The notes beneath the pieces were generated by a model. That model was not told the origin of the DNA. It searched no databases and saw nothing but the letters and a program-made list of their open reading frames with translations. Shown piece by piece: positions 45,142 to 57,014 of a stretch of DNA of 64,000 nucleotides. The stretch spans positions 31,255,590-31,319,589 of the forward strand of contig NC_053153.1 of the NCBI RefSeq assembly GCF_016808335.1, read 5' to 3'. The position numbers were made by a program, and so were the translations under genes. The first letter of the stretch is position 1. Every line of letters starts with the position of its first letter. Source of the DNA: Panicum virgatum. Lineage: Eukaryota; Streptophyta; Magnoliopsida; Poales; Poaceae.

Positions 45142-48100
45142 GTGAACTACAAAGCCGGTGGAAAACATTGCATACTTGATAGCGGTTGCTCTCAATACAT
45201 GAACGGCAATGATAGCATGTTCACCTCTCTTGAAGTCCCCGGCGATCATGAACATGTCACCTATGGTGATAACTCAAGGGGGAAAGTTTTAGGTTTGGGT
45301 AGAATAGCAATTTCTAATGATTTATCCATTTCTAATATCTTGTTTGTAGAATCACTTAGTTTTAATCTTATTTCAATTGCTCAATTATGTGATCTTGGAC
45401 TAACGTGTACCTTTGACAAGAATGGTGTTGTAGTAACCTTTGAAGAAGATAAGTTGTTGGTATTCACAGGGTTTAGGCATGACAACATTTATTTGGTGGA
45501 TTTCTCTTCAAAGCAAACAAGCTCCATGGCATGCCTCTTCACCAAGTCGTCTCTTGGGTGGCTTTGGCATAGAAGAATTGCTCATATTGGCATGAGCAAC
45601 CTCAAGAAGGCCCACAAGAGAGGGATGATCACCAGCTTGAAGGATGTCACCTTTGACAAGAACAAACTATGTAGTGCATGTCAAGCCGGAAAGCAAGTTG
45701 CAACACATCATCCTATCAAGACGATGTTGTCTACCTCCAAGCCGCTCAAGCTACTTCACATGGATCTTTTTGGTCCAACCACATACAAGAGCATTGGTGG
45801 TAACCTCTTTTGCCTAGTAATCATTGATGATTTTTCACGGTATACTTTGGTCATGTTTCTAGGTGATAAGAGTGAAACTCCGAAAGTGTTCAAGACATTT
45901 GCAAGAAGAGCTCAAAGGGAGTATAACTCCCCAATTGTGAAGATCCGGAGTGATAACGGCACCGAGTTCAAGAATATGAAGATTGAAGAATGGCGTGATG
46001 AAGAGGGTATCAAGCATGTGTTTTCCGCCACCTACACGCCTCAACAAAATGGAGTGGTGGAAAGAAAGAACAAAACACTAATCACTCTAGCAAGAGCAAT
46101 ATTGGATAATTATGGCACGTCCGAGAGGTTTTGGGCGGAAGCAATCAATACGGCTTGCCATGCATCCAACCGGGTGTATCCCCACCGACTCCTCAAGAAA
46201 ATGCCATATAAACTCATCACCGGGAAGAAACCAAACATCTCCTACTTTCGAGTCTTTGGTTGCAAATGCTTCATTTATAAGAAGAAAAGGCTCGGTAAGT
46301 TTGAGAGTAGATGTGATGAAGGATTCTTTCTTGGTTATGCATCAAACTCCAAAGCATATAGAGTATTCAATCAAACCTCCGGGTTAGTTGAAGAAATATG
46401 TGATGTGGAGTTTGATGAATCTAATGGCTCCCAAGATGAGGTTATTGGCTATGACAATGTAGGTGATGAGGAGATTGAAGAAGCTTTGAAGAAGATGTCC
46501 ATTGGGGATATCAAGCCGGAAGAGGTGCATGAAGGCAATGATCAAGGGGGAGGACCTTCCTCGTCTACACCAAGCACCTCCATGGCACCCCAAGTGAATG
46601 AAGATAAAGAAAAAGATGATCTACAATCTCAAGAAAGTGTTCCAACGCCAACACCCCAAGTGCAAGAACAAGAAGAGCAAAATGTTCCACCACAAACACA
46701 AGTCATCCATGATCCACCTCAACAAACATCCACGCATGTACCGCTAGTGAAGCATGGTCGTATCTCCAAGGATCATCCAATTGATCAAATCACTGGTAGT
46801 CCTTCCAAGTGAGTAAGAACTCGTTCTAAGCATGCTTCATTTTGCGAACATTACTCGTTTGTTTCTTGTATTGAACCCACTAGCATAGAGGAAGCGCTTG
46901 AGCACTCGGATTGGGTGATGGCCATGCAAGAAGAATTGAACAACTTCACCCGCAATGAAGTTTGGGTTCTCGAAGCTCCTCCGAAAAACAAGAACATCAT
47001 CGGCACTAAGTGGGTTTTCCGAAACAAGCAAGATGAACATGGGTTGGTGGTACGCAATAAAGCAAGACTTGTGGCAAAAGGGTTTTCTCAAGTCGAAGGT
47101 TTGGATTTTGGTGAAACTTTTGCTCCGGTTGCAAGACTTGAAGCTATCTGCATCCTTCTTGCTTACTCTTCTCATCATAATATCAAATTATATCAAATGG
47201 ATGTGAAAAGTGCATTCTTAAATGGCTTAATTAACGAACTTGTTTATGTTGAGCAACCTCCCGGGTTTGAAGATCCGAGGAATCCTAACCATGTTTATAG
47301 GTTGCACAAAGCACTCTATGGGCTCAAACAAGCTCCAAGGGCTTGGTATGAGAGGCTTCGTGACTTCCTAATCATGCAAGGCTTCAAAATCGGGAGGGTG
47401 GACACCACATTGTTCACAAAAGACGTCAATGGGGATCTTTTCATTTGTCAAATCTATGTTGACGATATTATCTTTGGCTCAACTAATGATTTACTAAGCC
47501 ATGAGTTTGCTACCATGATGTCTAGGGAATTCGAGATGTCCATGATCGGCGAATTGACCTTCTTCCTTGGTTTTCAAGTCAAACAATTGAAGGAAGGGAC
47601 ATTCATCCATCAAGAAAAATATACTAAAGATATATTGAAGAAGTTCAAGATGGATGAATGCAAGCCGATCAAGATACCCATGGCAACCAATGGGCATCTC
47701 GACTTGGATGTGGACGGTAAACCGGTTGATCAATCCCTCTATCGTTCTATGATAGGGTCTTTGCTTTACCTTACCGCATTTAGGCCCAATATAATGTTTA
47801 GTGTGTGCTTGTGTGCCCATTTTCAAGCAAACCCAAAGGAGTCACACCTCTCGGCTATGAACAGGATCCTTCGTTATCTAAAGCACACCCCAAGCATAGG
47901 CTTGTGGTACCCCAAGGGCGCTAGCTTAGATCTCTTGGGATACTCGGACTCGCATTTTGCCGGAAGCCGTGTGGATCGCAAGAGTACCTCCGGGGGTTGC
48001 CACTTGCTTGGGCGTTCTCTAGTTTCTTGGTCAAGTAAGAAGCAAAATTCCGTGGCTTTGTCCACCGCGGAAGCAGAATATATAGCGTCCGGTGCATGTT

Positions 48101-48408
48101 GTGCCCAAATCCTATATATAAAGCAAACCCTTTTGGACTTTGGTGTGAAACTAGATAGGATTCCACTCCTTTGTGACAATGAAAGTACCGTAAAAATTGC
48201 CAAAAATCTGGTTCAACACTCTCGCACAAAGCACATTGATATTCGCCATCACTTCTTGCGTGATCACGAAGCTAAAGGAGACATATCTCTTCAAGGTGTG
48301 AGATCCGAGGAGCAATTGGCGGATATATTCACAAAACCCTTAGACGAGAGTACATTTGTTAGGCTAAGGAATGAGCTTAATGTATTAGATGCGGCAAATG
48401 TCATGTAA
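45142..48408 (+). pseudogene. Copia-2 pol: protease-integrase-RT-RNase H
   Basis: 45142-46812 encodes protease (DSGCSQYMNG) and a complete integrase (LWHRRIAHIGMSN, RSDNGTEFKN, QQNGVVERKNKTL) with the downstream region that Copia-1 has lost in its 26-bp deletion. A TGA at 46810-46812, where Copia-1 has GGA, separates it from RT-RNase H (46915-48408). RT keeps YVDDIIFGS. In RNase H the acidic motif reads YSDSHFAG where Copia-1 has YSDSDFAG, so a probable catalytic Asp is lost. It is otherwise about as open as Copia-1, but dead as a polyprotein. Confidence 0.92.
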
Positions 48409-49783
48409 GTTGCCATGTCATATAGAAAAATGCATACATATAGGACACTTGTCTAACCATGGTAAGATAGTCATGAGCATGGGTTTAGCTAGAGGTGGTG
48501 GTCCACTTGTTTTCCTCTAGGCTTGTAGAAAGGCTCATCATGAAGAAGCTTCCCATGGGTTCAAACTTGACAAGTAGAACTTAAATTCTTGTTATGCATT
48601 TCTTGTCATATAGATGTGCACTTCATGTTTACCTTTCTCTCGCATGTGGTTATAGCTTGCACCATCATTGCATACGTAAGGGTCACAAAGGAGATCACTT
48701 GATGAAAATGAGACTTGTTTCATATGCAAGATCTCAATTCATGAGAAGTGAATAGAGCAAAGTGTTAGGTGCGTTATTGCCTAGTGAGTCATGTCATGAT
48801 GAGTTTGAAGCTCTCTATCTTCATTATTCCTATGACATGGCTCATACATTTTATTTGGCGCTTTGCCTCGCTTTGCGGCTTTTCCTTGTGTTTGAAAAGA
48901 AAACTATTAAGCTAGTATGCTATCCTAAATATTTTGAGGGGTAAAGTCGCCTATGCAAGTCCATTAACTTGAGTTTGGTTGAATTTTATAAGTTTATTGG
49001 ACTTAGCATAGAAGAGTGAGCTGAGTGAAGGTTTTTTGGGTTCACCGGTTAAACCGATGTTTAATGGATCTACACCATCGGATTAACCGGCGTTACTAAG
49101 TTCTGTCTCAGCTCAGTCAAATCCAGGTGTTCAACCGACGTATGCAAATAGCACAGCATCGGATCAACCGGTGAACATAACACAGTTCTGACCTAGCAAT
49201 CAACTGATGATTTCAGTGTTCAACCGACGAGTTCAAACTTCACATCATCGGTTCAACCGGTGTTCAGATGCAGAATTGCTGGAGTCTCGGGTGAACTGAA
49301 CCGATGCATTTAACCGGCGTTCTAAACCTAAGCATCGGATCAACCGGCGTTAAGAAAAATCGCGGGGCCCACATGTCATACATGTCTCTTGCCCGCGCCG
49401 CCGGCCTCTCTTCCTCATTCGTTTCCCAACTTTTCGCCACCGCTGCAGCTCGCTCCACGCCCGCCTGCACGCTGCCAGCCCGAGCCGCTGCCACCGCGCC
49501 TCACACCACCGCACGCCATCTACGCCGCCCGCACTCCGCCCGCGCACGCCATGCCATCGTGTGCCTGCGCGCTGCCATCTGCCGCGCCGCTCCATTCACG
49601 CGCAGCCTGCGCCACCGCCCGTGCGCCGTCGCCGTCGTGCGCCTCCGCGCTGCCGCCACGTGCACAGAGCCACCACTGCCGCACCTCACGCCGCCCACGC
49701 AGCAGCGCCCTGCACGCCACGCAGCCGCAGCCCACACACTCGCACAGTGCTCGCAAGGTGTTTGACAAATTGCCTGAACCGAG
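48409..49783 (+). other. Copia-2 3' internal non-coding region with palindrome cluster
   Basis: This is equivalent to 28659-30327 in Copia-1. At 49040-49352 are about nine sites such as TCACCGGTTAAACCGATG, CATCGGTTCAACCGGTG and CATCGGATCAACCGGCG, in both orientations. A GC-rich, CT-rich sense block (49370-49760) follows, with multi-frame ORFs lacking domains. Confidence 0.7.
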
Positions 49784-52209
49784 ATGGGTCGCGAGAAGAA
49801 GAAGGGCAAGGAGATCATGGTCGAAAAGCCGGTCCGCAAGCGGACCCGTGCAGTGAGGGAGGCCGAGAGGGCCGAGATGGTGGCCAAGGCCGCCGAGGAG
49901 TAGGTGTCAGGCCATGCTCGTCCGTTTGGGATCCGGGAGCAGCCAGCTAGAGGCAGAGGCAGGGGCAGAGTCAGAGGAGGAAGGGCCATCAGGGCCACGT
50001 CTGAGGCAGCTGCAGAGTTAGATAGCTCAGATTCAGATGCAGCACAGTTAGAGCAGTCTCAGGGGCAGAGTACTTAGGGGTCACCGACTCCACGATGTTC
50101 TGGCCGCACTCGGCAGACGGCCCCAGCAGCAGAGTCTCCACCAGCGACCGAGCGTCGCACCGGGCCCAGGACGCGAGGTGATCACCAGCCACAGGTGCCT
50201 CGCATGACAGCAGCAGCAGCCGCCCGTAGAGCCGAGGCCCTAGCGGCCAAACGCGCAGTGTTCCGTATGGACACTGTTGTGCATCTGGAGCCAGGTGTGC
50301 TTCTCCAGAACTTGACCAAGACCAATGCGGCGAAGACCAAGACCATTGCCTTCATGCACCTCTCCCTGTGACTCATTACAGCAGAGTTGACCATAGGTTC
50401 TGGACGCTTCTTCAGGCCAGTTTCTACGAGACCTATCAGAGGAGGGGCCACCGGATCTTCCCTCACCGTGTGCTTGACTGGGTTTCTCTGAGGACAGCAA
50501 CAGGAGGGGTAGATATCAGAGATCACTTCTCACACTTCACAGGCCTTCCTAGACTGCTAGAGATGGAGCAGAACAGGTATATTGAGGACTGGGTAAGAGT
50601 GTTATATGCCACAGCCTGGATTGCTCTCGAGTGCAGAGCCGTGCATTTCATGTTTGGAGGCCAGGTCTTTGGTTTGTCGAGGGCGACGATTGCAGGAATC
50701 CTTGGAGTAGACTTGGTCGATGTCTCCCTGCACGAGAGAGTCTACGGGGACGCAGATCCACCTCGCAAAGCATTGATTGGCGGGATAGCACCCTCTCATG
50801 AGGCGATCTCTCGGTGCTTCCGCCAGCCTTTCCCAGCCTCGTATGCCAGAGTCCCCAGCTTGCTGACCCCAGAGGCATACACAGTTCAAATGGCCCTCCG
50901 GAGGACATTGTTACCGAGGAGTGGCTACCCAGAGGGGTTCACAAGACTGCAGCAGCTACTACTACTCCACATCCTCACTCATGAGCCTTTCGACATTGTG
51001 GACTTTATTTTGGCTGAGATCGAGGATGTGATCACTGATGGGATGGGTGTTGTGCACCAGTTTCCTTATGCACACTGGATCAGTTATATTTGTTCTATGA
51101 TCGTGCCCGCAGACTCACCGATCAGTGCTGTCTACCGCCAGGATGAGGCTCCCCGGTTCCCAGTTTACCATCTGACTGCTCCCCAGGACCGGAGGAGGGG
51201 CAGACAGGCCGAGAGAGCTGCCATGGCACAGCTATCGGCAGAGGTTCAGGCTCGAGTGGCCGAGGAGGACGAGGCACTACTTGAGGAAGAGGCACATCTT
51301 CCCGGAGGAGACGATGAGATCCACTAGTCAGACATCGAGACCGATTCCTCTGAGGATGATGAGTACTTCCCTCCTGCACCAGCTGCTCACAATCATGAGG
51401 CAGGAGGATCCAGAGAGCCAGCAGTCACTACTGTCTCCGAGTCTCAGGTGACTCAGCCATCCGAGCTCACCTCTCTACTTCAGTAGCTAGTCAGTCAGCA
51501 GAGAGAGGACCGGCTCGCGACAGAGGCCCGACTTACTGCCATCCAGAGGGAGGCTGCTCTAGAGCGTGCTGCATCTGAGGAGCGGTTTGTCGGCCTACTT
51601 GATAGAGTAACTCAGAGGACAGACGATCAGTTTCAGCAGATGCAGCAGGGCATGATGGCTATGTTCAGCATGATCACACAGCTATACTCTCACTCCGGAC
51701 TAGCCCCGAAGCAGCCAGGTCTTCAGGGTATGGGAACACCTACACTTATAGTCACTCCAACTCCAGCCTCTATAGCAGCTCCAGCTTCTTCGACCTCACC
51801 GGAGACCACATTCTCGTTGTCCACACTTCTTGGGTCTACCAGTCGTCAGATCTTCTCGCCACTGCCAGCGACTACGCTTTTTTAGGACTCACCATCAGCG
51901 GTTCAGTCAGTCGCCCTCCCCATCATACCACAGGCACTACTTTCAGGGGGAGGAGTAGGAGAGGAGTCCCTACCACCGCAGTTGACACAGCCAGCAGCCT
52001 TAGCAGTCACGACTTCAGATGCTGATACCTCTTCTGCTGACCCTATTACAACTTCTACGGATCCTCTCCCAGGCAGTGCCAACACGAGAGCCTCCACGAC
52101 AGCTACACCGCTAGTCAGCTCGGACCCGCAGCTCCCGTCCGTCAACGAGGGTTCTCCGTCTGACGATGACGACGACGACCTGGACCGCTTTCTCGCCGTG
52201 CCGCGATAG
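49784..52209 (+). pseudogene. Copia-2 envelope-like ORF, five in-frame TAGs
   Basis: This is homologous in layout to 30328-32553: a lysine-rich start (REKKKGKEIM), a central domain (50368-51180) with LLLLHILTHEPFDIVDFILAEIEDVI, an acidic stretch, a glutamine-rich helix region and a Ser/Thr/Pro tail with a poly-Asp patch. It is broken by TAGs at 49901, 50075, 51325, 51484 and 51883 and one frame change between about 50080 and 50368. Every stop is TAG. The family function is unproven; no signal peptide or membrane segment is evident. Confidence 0.75.
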
Positions 52210-52245
52210 CAGGACCCGTAGTTCGCCTTCTTGGTGCTTTGATGC

Positions 52246-52532
52246 CAAAGGGGGAGAGAGTTAGGGGGAGTCACAGAGGAGTTGGAGTCAGCGGGAGGGT
52301 AGAGCTAGCAGAGTGATCGTAGATGCCAGGACTTGATTGTTGTATCTTTATTGGCTTCTAATTCATGGACATGTATATTTGACTCTTGTGCGTGTTGCTC
52401 TTTTATGACATGTCTATGGATACTGTTCGAGCCTTGGTGCTCTTTGTGCGTTTCTTTTCACGCGTTAGTCTTTCTTGCTTTACTCGTTTAAGTTATTGTT
52501 TGTGTTGTCATCAATCACCAAAAGGGGGAGAT
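52246..52532 (+). other. Copia-2 polypurine motifs and 3' non-coding end
   Basis: AAAGGGGGAGAGAG and TTAGGGGGAG (52246-52270) precede the terminal polypurine tract at 52519-52532, which abuts the 3' LTR. The stretch between has no ORF. Confidence 0.7.
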
Positions 52533-54133
52533 TGAAAGCATCTAGGCCCTCTAGGTATGTTTCGGTGATTAATGACAACCATTATTGTGACTAATAAGTT
52601 TGTACAGCATAATGAAATCTTATCGCTCATTGGATCATATGTTAAAGAGGCCCCTAAATTTCATCATTCAAAAAGGCGATCTTGGTATTCAACTCAAGTA
52701 TATAACAAGACTAAGGATCTTTCTAGTCCTAAGTGTCTCAAGGTTGAGAAGGACACTTAGGTTAGTATAGGTTTTATAGTTTTGTAGAGATCGCACTATT
52801 AAGAGGGGTTAAGGTCAAGTAACTTGAGCATGGACATGGTCAATCAAAAAATGGATGCACACATTGGTCACTCAGGTTCTTGGAAGCTCAAACAAGTGCT
52901 ATTCAACTCATATCTCAAGAATATTTGGATTTCATTCAAGACTCAAATCAAAACAGACAAAATCAGGAAAAAGTCTTATCACCGGTTTAATCGATGACAT
53001 CAATTTTCTATACGTCGGTTAAATGCTGTCACTGAAGCATGGACATTGAGTACACCGGTTAAACCGATGATATTTGAAACTAATGTCGGTGCAGTTGTCC
53101 AGAACGTTGGTTTTCCAGGTATTTCTAAGCTTATACTCGCTGGTTAAACCGACAATGGATTTGAGTTAGCGTCGGTGCAGTTGTCCAGAGAGTTGATTTT
53201 TTAGTTGATCAGTGGACAACTACACTCACCGGTTAAACCGATGATACGTTTGTTAAATTGCCCAAGCTGTAACGGCTAGTTTTTCAAATGGGCAGTTTAC
53301 ATTCATCGGTTAAACCGACGATGACTTTTGGAGGGCCGTCGGATTAACCGGCGTTACGTACTTTTCTGGTAGCTTTTCTCCAACGGCTCTATCCGCGTGA
53401 GCTGCCTATATATACCCCTCCAATGGGTCATTTTGAAGTCTCTTACACCAGGCAACACTCATACACTCATTCTATTGTTGAGAGCCACCTTGAGCTTCAC
53501 ATTCCACTCATTTGATCTTTCAAGCATCCAAGAAGCAAGGCCAAGGACTTGAGTAGAGAGAAGCTTGTGTGCATCCATTCTTGGTGATCGGTTCTTGCTC
53601 AAGTGAAGGCCCTAGCTTGTTACTCTTGGTAATTGGCATCACCTAGGCGATCTTAGTGATTGAGGTGTTTCTTGCGGAGCTTGCCAAGTTGATTGTGGGA
53701 GCCCGAAGAAGATTGTACGTGGCTTGAGCTCCACCATGCCGGGATGGTGAACGGAGACTCTTAGTGAGCACCCTCATCTCGGTGACTTGGGAGGTGACAA
53801 GACTCTTAGTGAGTGTCACAACGTGGATTAGGGGTGTGTGCCAACACATCGACACCACGGGAAAAAATCCAGTCGTCTCTTGCCCAATCTTTACATTCAA
53901 GCACTTAGTTTCATGCAATTTATTCATGTACTTGACCCTAGAAATGATAACTTAGCTCTACCTTGCTTAGCTTTATATTTTTTTGTATCCTTTATAGCTT
54001 GTGTAGGTTGCTTAGTTAGCCGGTTGGTGAATTGAGCCTTACTAGTATTGCATAGGTTAAGGTTGCTTTATTTTATTTTACAAATTTGAAAAAGGCCCAA
54101 TTCACCCCCCTCTTGGTCCATCGATCCTTTACA
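52533..54133 (+). repeat. 3' LTR of Copia-2
   Basis: This 1601-bp repeat is followed by the TSD GCAGC at 54134-54138. It differs from the 5' LTR at about 60 positions by eye, largely C/T and G/A transitions, many within the palindromes. The TATA box is at about 53407. Confidence 0.93.
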
Positions 54134-56041
54134 GCAGCACTGTCTCAGCAAGGTTCACCGGAACATTCTCCATCACCATCATCTCATGCGCCGATGAACA
54201 CTCAAGCGTCACCGTCGCCTCCATGGTCACCCCCTCCGCCGCCAGCAAAGAAGCAGAAACAGCCGCCGGCAAAGAAGGTAGCTGCACCGGATAAGGAGCC
54301 TCCAAAAAAGAAGGAAAAGAAGAAGAAAACCAAGGAGACTCCTATTAAACCCTAGGACATGAGCCTTGAAGAATGCGATCGGATAACTCAAGAAAGAGTT
54401 AAAGAGCACTTCAAGCCAAAGCCGAAGCCAGAGCCCGAGAAAGTGATAAATCCGGTAGATTTGAAATTTTTTAAGGGAATGTGCGAATCAAATAAGAGAA
54501 AATTCATTCCGAGAGATCCCCCTTCAGACTACGAACGCACAATTATCAAAACTACTGAGAAAAAGAATAGACAATCAAAGTCGTTGTCGTCCGACGTTCC
54601 ATAGCTCGGAGCCCAAAAGAAACAATCAATAGAGCCTCTCATAGTGGGACAGACGACGCAACAACAAGACTTTGTTACATTTTTGAAAGAATCAAACCTG
54701 ACGGCGGCTCAGATTGCAGGGGGAGAAGATATTCCAAAGGCCAATGTGGTCGTCAAATGGACGTATGAGCTGGGCAAATCTCTTGTACCCCCTGAAGTAG
54801 TGTCCGTGCTTCCAACGCAAATGTATAAGCTACACCAGCACTACATGCGTACGATGGCCGATTGCATCTTCATGCAGGGTGCAAAGATTAAAGATGACGA
54901 TTTCTTACGGGGGGAGGCCATTATATGGATAAACTGGGAAGAAATTTACCAACTATTCCATCAGGAGGACCTCGACATCTCTATGGTCGGCTTGTGGGTT
55001 CTGTAAGTATTTTACTCACCTTACGTATTGTTTTGCATGATCTCAACATACTAATCCCTTGATTTATTCGGTATCATGTAGAATGGAGATACAAACTTGT
55101 AGGAGAAAGGGATACTCTCACCTCGGCTTCATCGACCCAATGACTTGTAATTGGAGGATTCTACGCGACACTTCCGATGAGCTATTCCAAAACTTGTTCA
55201 ATAAGCGTTCATCACAACAAGCAAATGATATTGTTTCCTTACAACTTTACGTGAGTGATTCCTTCCGTCTAACTCTTTCTATTCTGTAATCGAATTGTTT
55301 AAACCTTAACTACCAAGAACTGCCTGCGTATAATCTTGTAGTGAACACTGAGTCCTAATTGTCATAATTCCCGAGAAGAGCTTACTCGTGGTTATGGACT
55401 CATTGAGGAGAAATCCAGAACAATACGAAAATATTCTTAACATGATGAAAAAGTAATTCTACCACTACTCCGTCGATGACCGATAATTTGAATCACTTTG
55501 TTACTTGACTATAATTGTTCTAATCATACACAGGATTTGGAAACAATTTGCTAAAAATCATCCAGGTAAATTTGACAAGGAATTGAAGATCAAGACAGAT
55601 TTTGCGGTACGCACTTGGATGATTCGTTGCACGATTCATTAGTTTTATTATATATTCATGTAAATACCTGATAATTTCTTCTCTCTTAAAGTGTATGAGG
55701 CAGAAACAAGGCACTAATTTATGCGCATACTATGTATGCGAGAACATCCATGGTCTGGTAGGTCCTCCAAGGGCCTGGACAGATTGGGAGGAGGAAGTAA
55801 GTAAAAAACATGTTAATATTTGAACTCGTATTTTAATTAGTCGAAATTAATTATCCCATTTTTCCATAGGTCGATGAGATGATCGATAAACTCATACCGG
55901 AGGAAAAGATTATGGCGATTCAAGAACAATTGTCCGGATTTATTGTTGATCAAGTCCTCGATCCAAAAGGCGAATTCTACTATGATGGACTATCTAATAA
56001 TGACAATCGCAGCAAATATGATAATATACGTGTATATATAT
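54134..56041 (+). pseudogene. CACTA second gene, 3' part (Ulp1-type cysteine protease)
   Basis: This continues the gene at 39727 after Copia-2. The first exon (to about 55004) holds a Pro/Lys-rich linker and a conserved block with WTYELGKSLVPPEVV and KIKDDDFLRGE. It is followed by GTAAGT. Further exons fit 55079-55249, about 55342-55453, 55533-55606, 55691-55798 and 55870 to about 56040, each with plausible GT/AG borders. They encode a Ulp1 (C48) SUMO-protease-like fold: a His codon followed by TGA near 55346, Asp in VVMDSL and Cys in GTNLCAYYVCE. Stops near 54353, 54601 and 55350 inactivate it. Ulp1-like domains are known in grass CACTA and Mutator-like elements. Confidence 0.8.
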
Positions 56042-56485
56042 AATTAAGAATGAATATGCCTAAAATCCTGTGGAAAAAAAAAGAAACTCGGCTTCACTCA
56101 CCCTTGGTCTTTAAATTGGCCCTGTAGGGCAGATCTAAGCCTAACATACATCATATACAACTCTCTGAATTTGATATTCGAATGACTACAATTTGAATTA
56201 TCTGATTGGATATCGTTGTATTCTTATATTCGAATATGACATCTAGACAAAACTATGTGATTGGAGATCCAAGAAAAAAATATTTAGACATCTGAAAAAA
56301 GGGACCAAATCAATATCTGACCCCTTCCATTAGTCAGATGGTTGTGAAATATCTGCTAAACCCTAAGTGACATGGTCTATTTACCCTCTTGTCCTCTTTT
56401 CAGAAACGACATGGTTCAGCAAGCTAGGGTTCAAAGTGAAATCACCTACAAGTGCAAAACACAGCAAGACCGGGCAAATTGAAAT
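56042..56485. other. Non-coding sequence between the CACTA gene and the small CACTA
   Basis: This is AT-rich sequence without an ORF. I find no CACTA right terminus or subterminal hairpins matching 38190-38430, so the large element appears truncated here, or its end lies within degraded sequence. Confidence 0.4.
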
Positions 56486-56488
56486 TCA

Positions 56489-57011
56489 CACTAGGAGAAA
56501 AAGAGGCATTCGTCCACCTCCAGTTAGTACCGATTGCTTTAAACCCGATACTAATGCCAATTTAGTACCGGTACTACAACATAGTGCCCCTCGGGGTTAT
56601 TTGGGTTATTTAGTACAAGTTTTATTTAACACCAACCGATACTAAATGACTCCTGGGGGTCCCAACCATTTAGTACCTAGTTTTAACACCACGCGGTACT
56701 GAATTGTGGCATTTAGTATCAGGTGGTGTTATGGCCCGGTACTAAAGGTCCGCCCTGTTGTGTTACTTCAAAAGGATAGCATCTCCTATTCAATCACATT
56801 TGTTGTATGGGTGGGATGGTAGAGGACACTACACACGAGGCCACATGTTAAGGGTTCGAATCCCACGATGCACACACATTTATTCGATCTTATTTTTGAA
56901 AGTGGTGATGCATTTAGTACCGGATGCTGCGACCAGTACTAAATGGAGGTACCGATAGTTGGTACTAACGGCACCAGCCGCCCGTTACATATGTGGGTTT
57001 CTCTACTAGTC
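56489..57011. mobile_element. 523-bp non-autonomous CACTA element, TSD TCA
   Basis: The left end reads CACTAGGAGAAAAAG at 56489. The right end reads TTTCTCTACTAGTC at 57011, which complements it with a few mismatches, including a changed last base. The 3-bp duplication TCA flanks both ends (56486-56488 and 57012-57014), as expected for CACTA. The interior has inverted TTTAGTACCGG / CCGGTACTAAA subterminal motifs near both ends and a tRNA-like core. It has no transposase, so it must have been mobilised in trans. Confidence 0.8.
56805..56872 (+). other. tRNA-like segment with intact B box
   Basis: Within the small CACTA, GGGATGGTAGAGG resembles a pol III A box and GGTTCGAATCC (56853-56863) is a perfect B box, about 35 bp apart as in tRNA genes. 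The flanks do not make an obvious complete acceptor stem, so I call it tRNA-like and not a tRNA gene. Confidence 0.55.
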
Positions 57012-57014
57012 TCA

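Larger units (their letters stand above)
41359..54133 (+). mobile_element. Copia-2: full-length Sirevirus-type retrotransposon, TSD GCAGC
   Basis: This 12.8-kb element has two 1601-bp LTRs, PBS, decayed gag, pol and envelope-like ORF, and a polypurine tract. It is flanked by GCAGC at 41354-41358 and 54134-54138. Its gag-pol is closely similar to Copia-1, but LTR U3 and envelope-like sequences are much more divergent. LTR divergence is about 60 differences by eye (about 3.7%), so it is older than Copia-1. Confidence 0.95.

Noticed and set aside
49304..49998. Multi-frame ORFs upstream of the Copia-2 third ORF
   Set aside because: GC-rich leader sequence open in four or more frames; no conserved protein.
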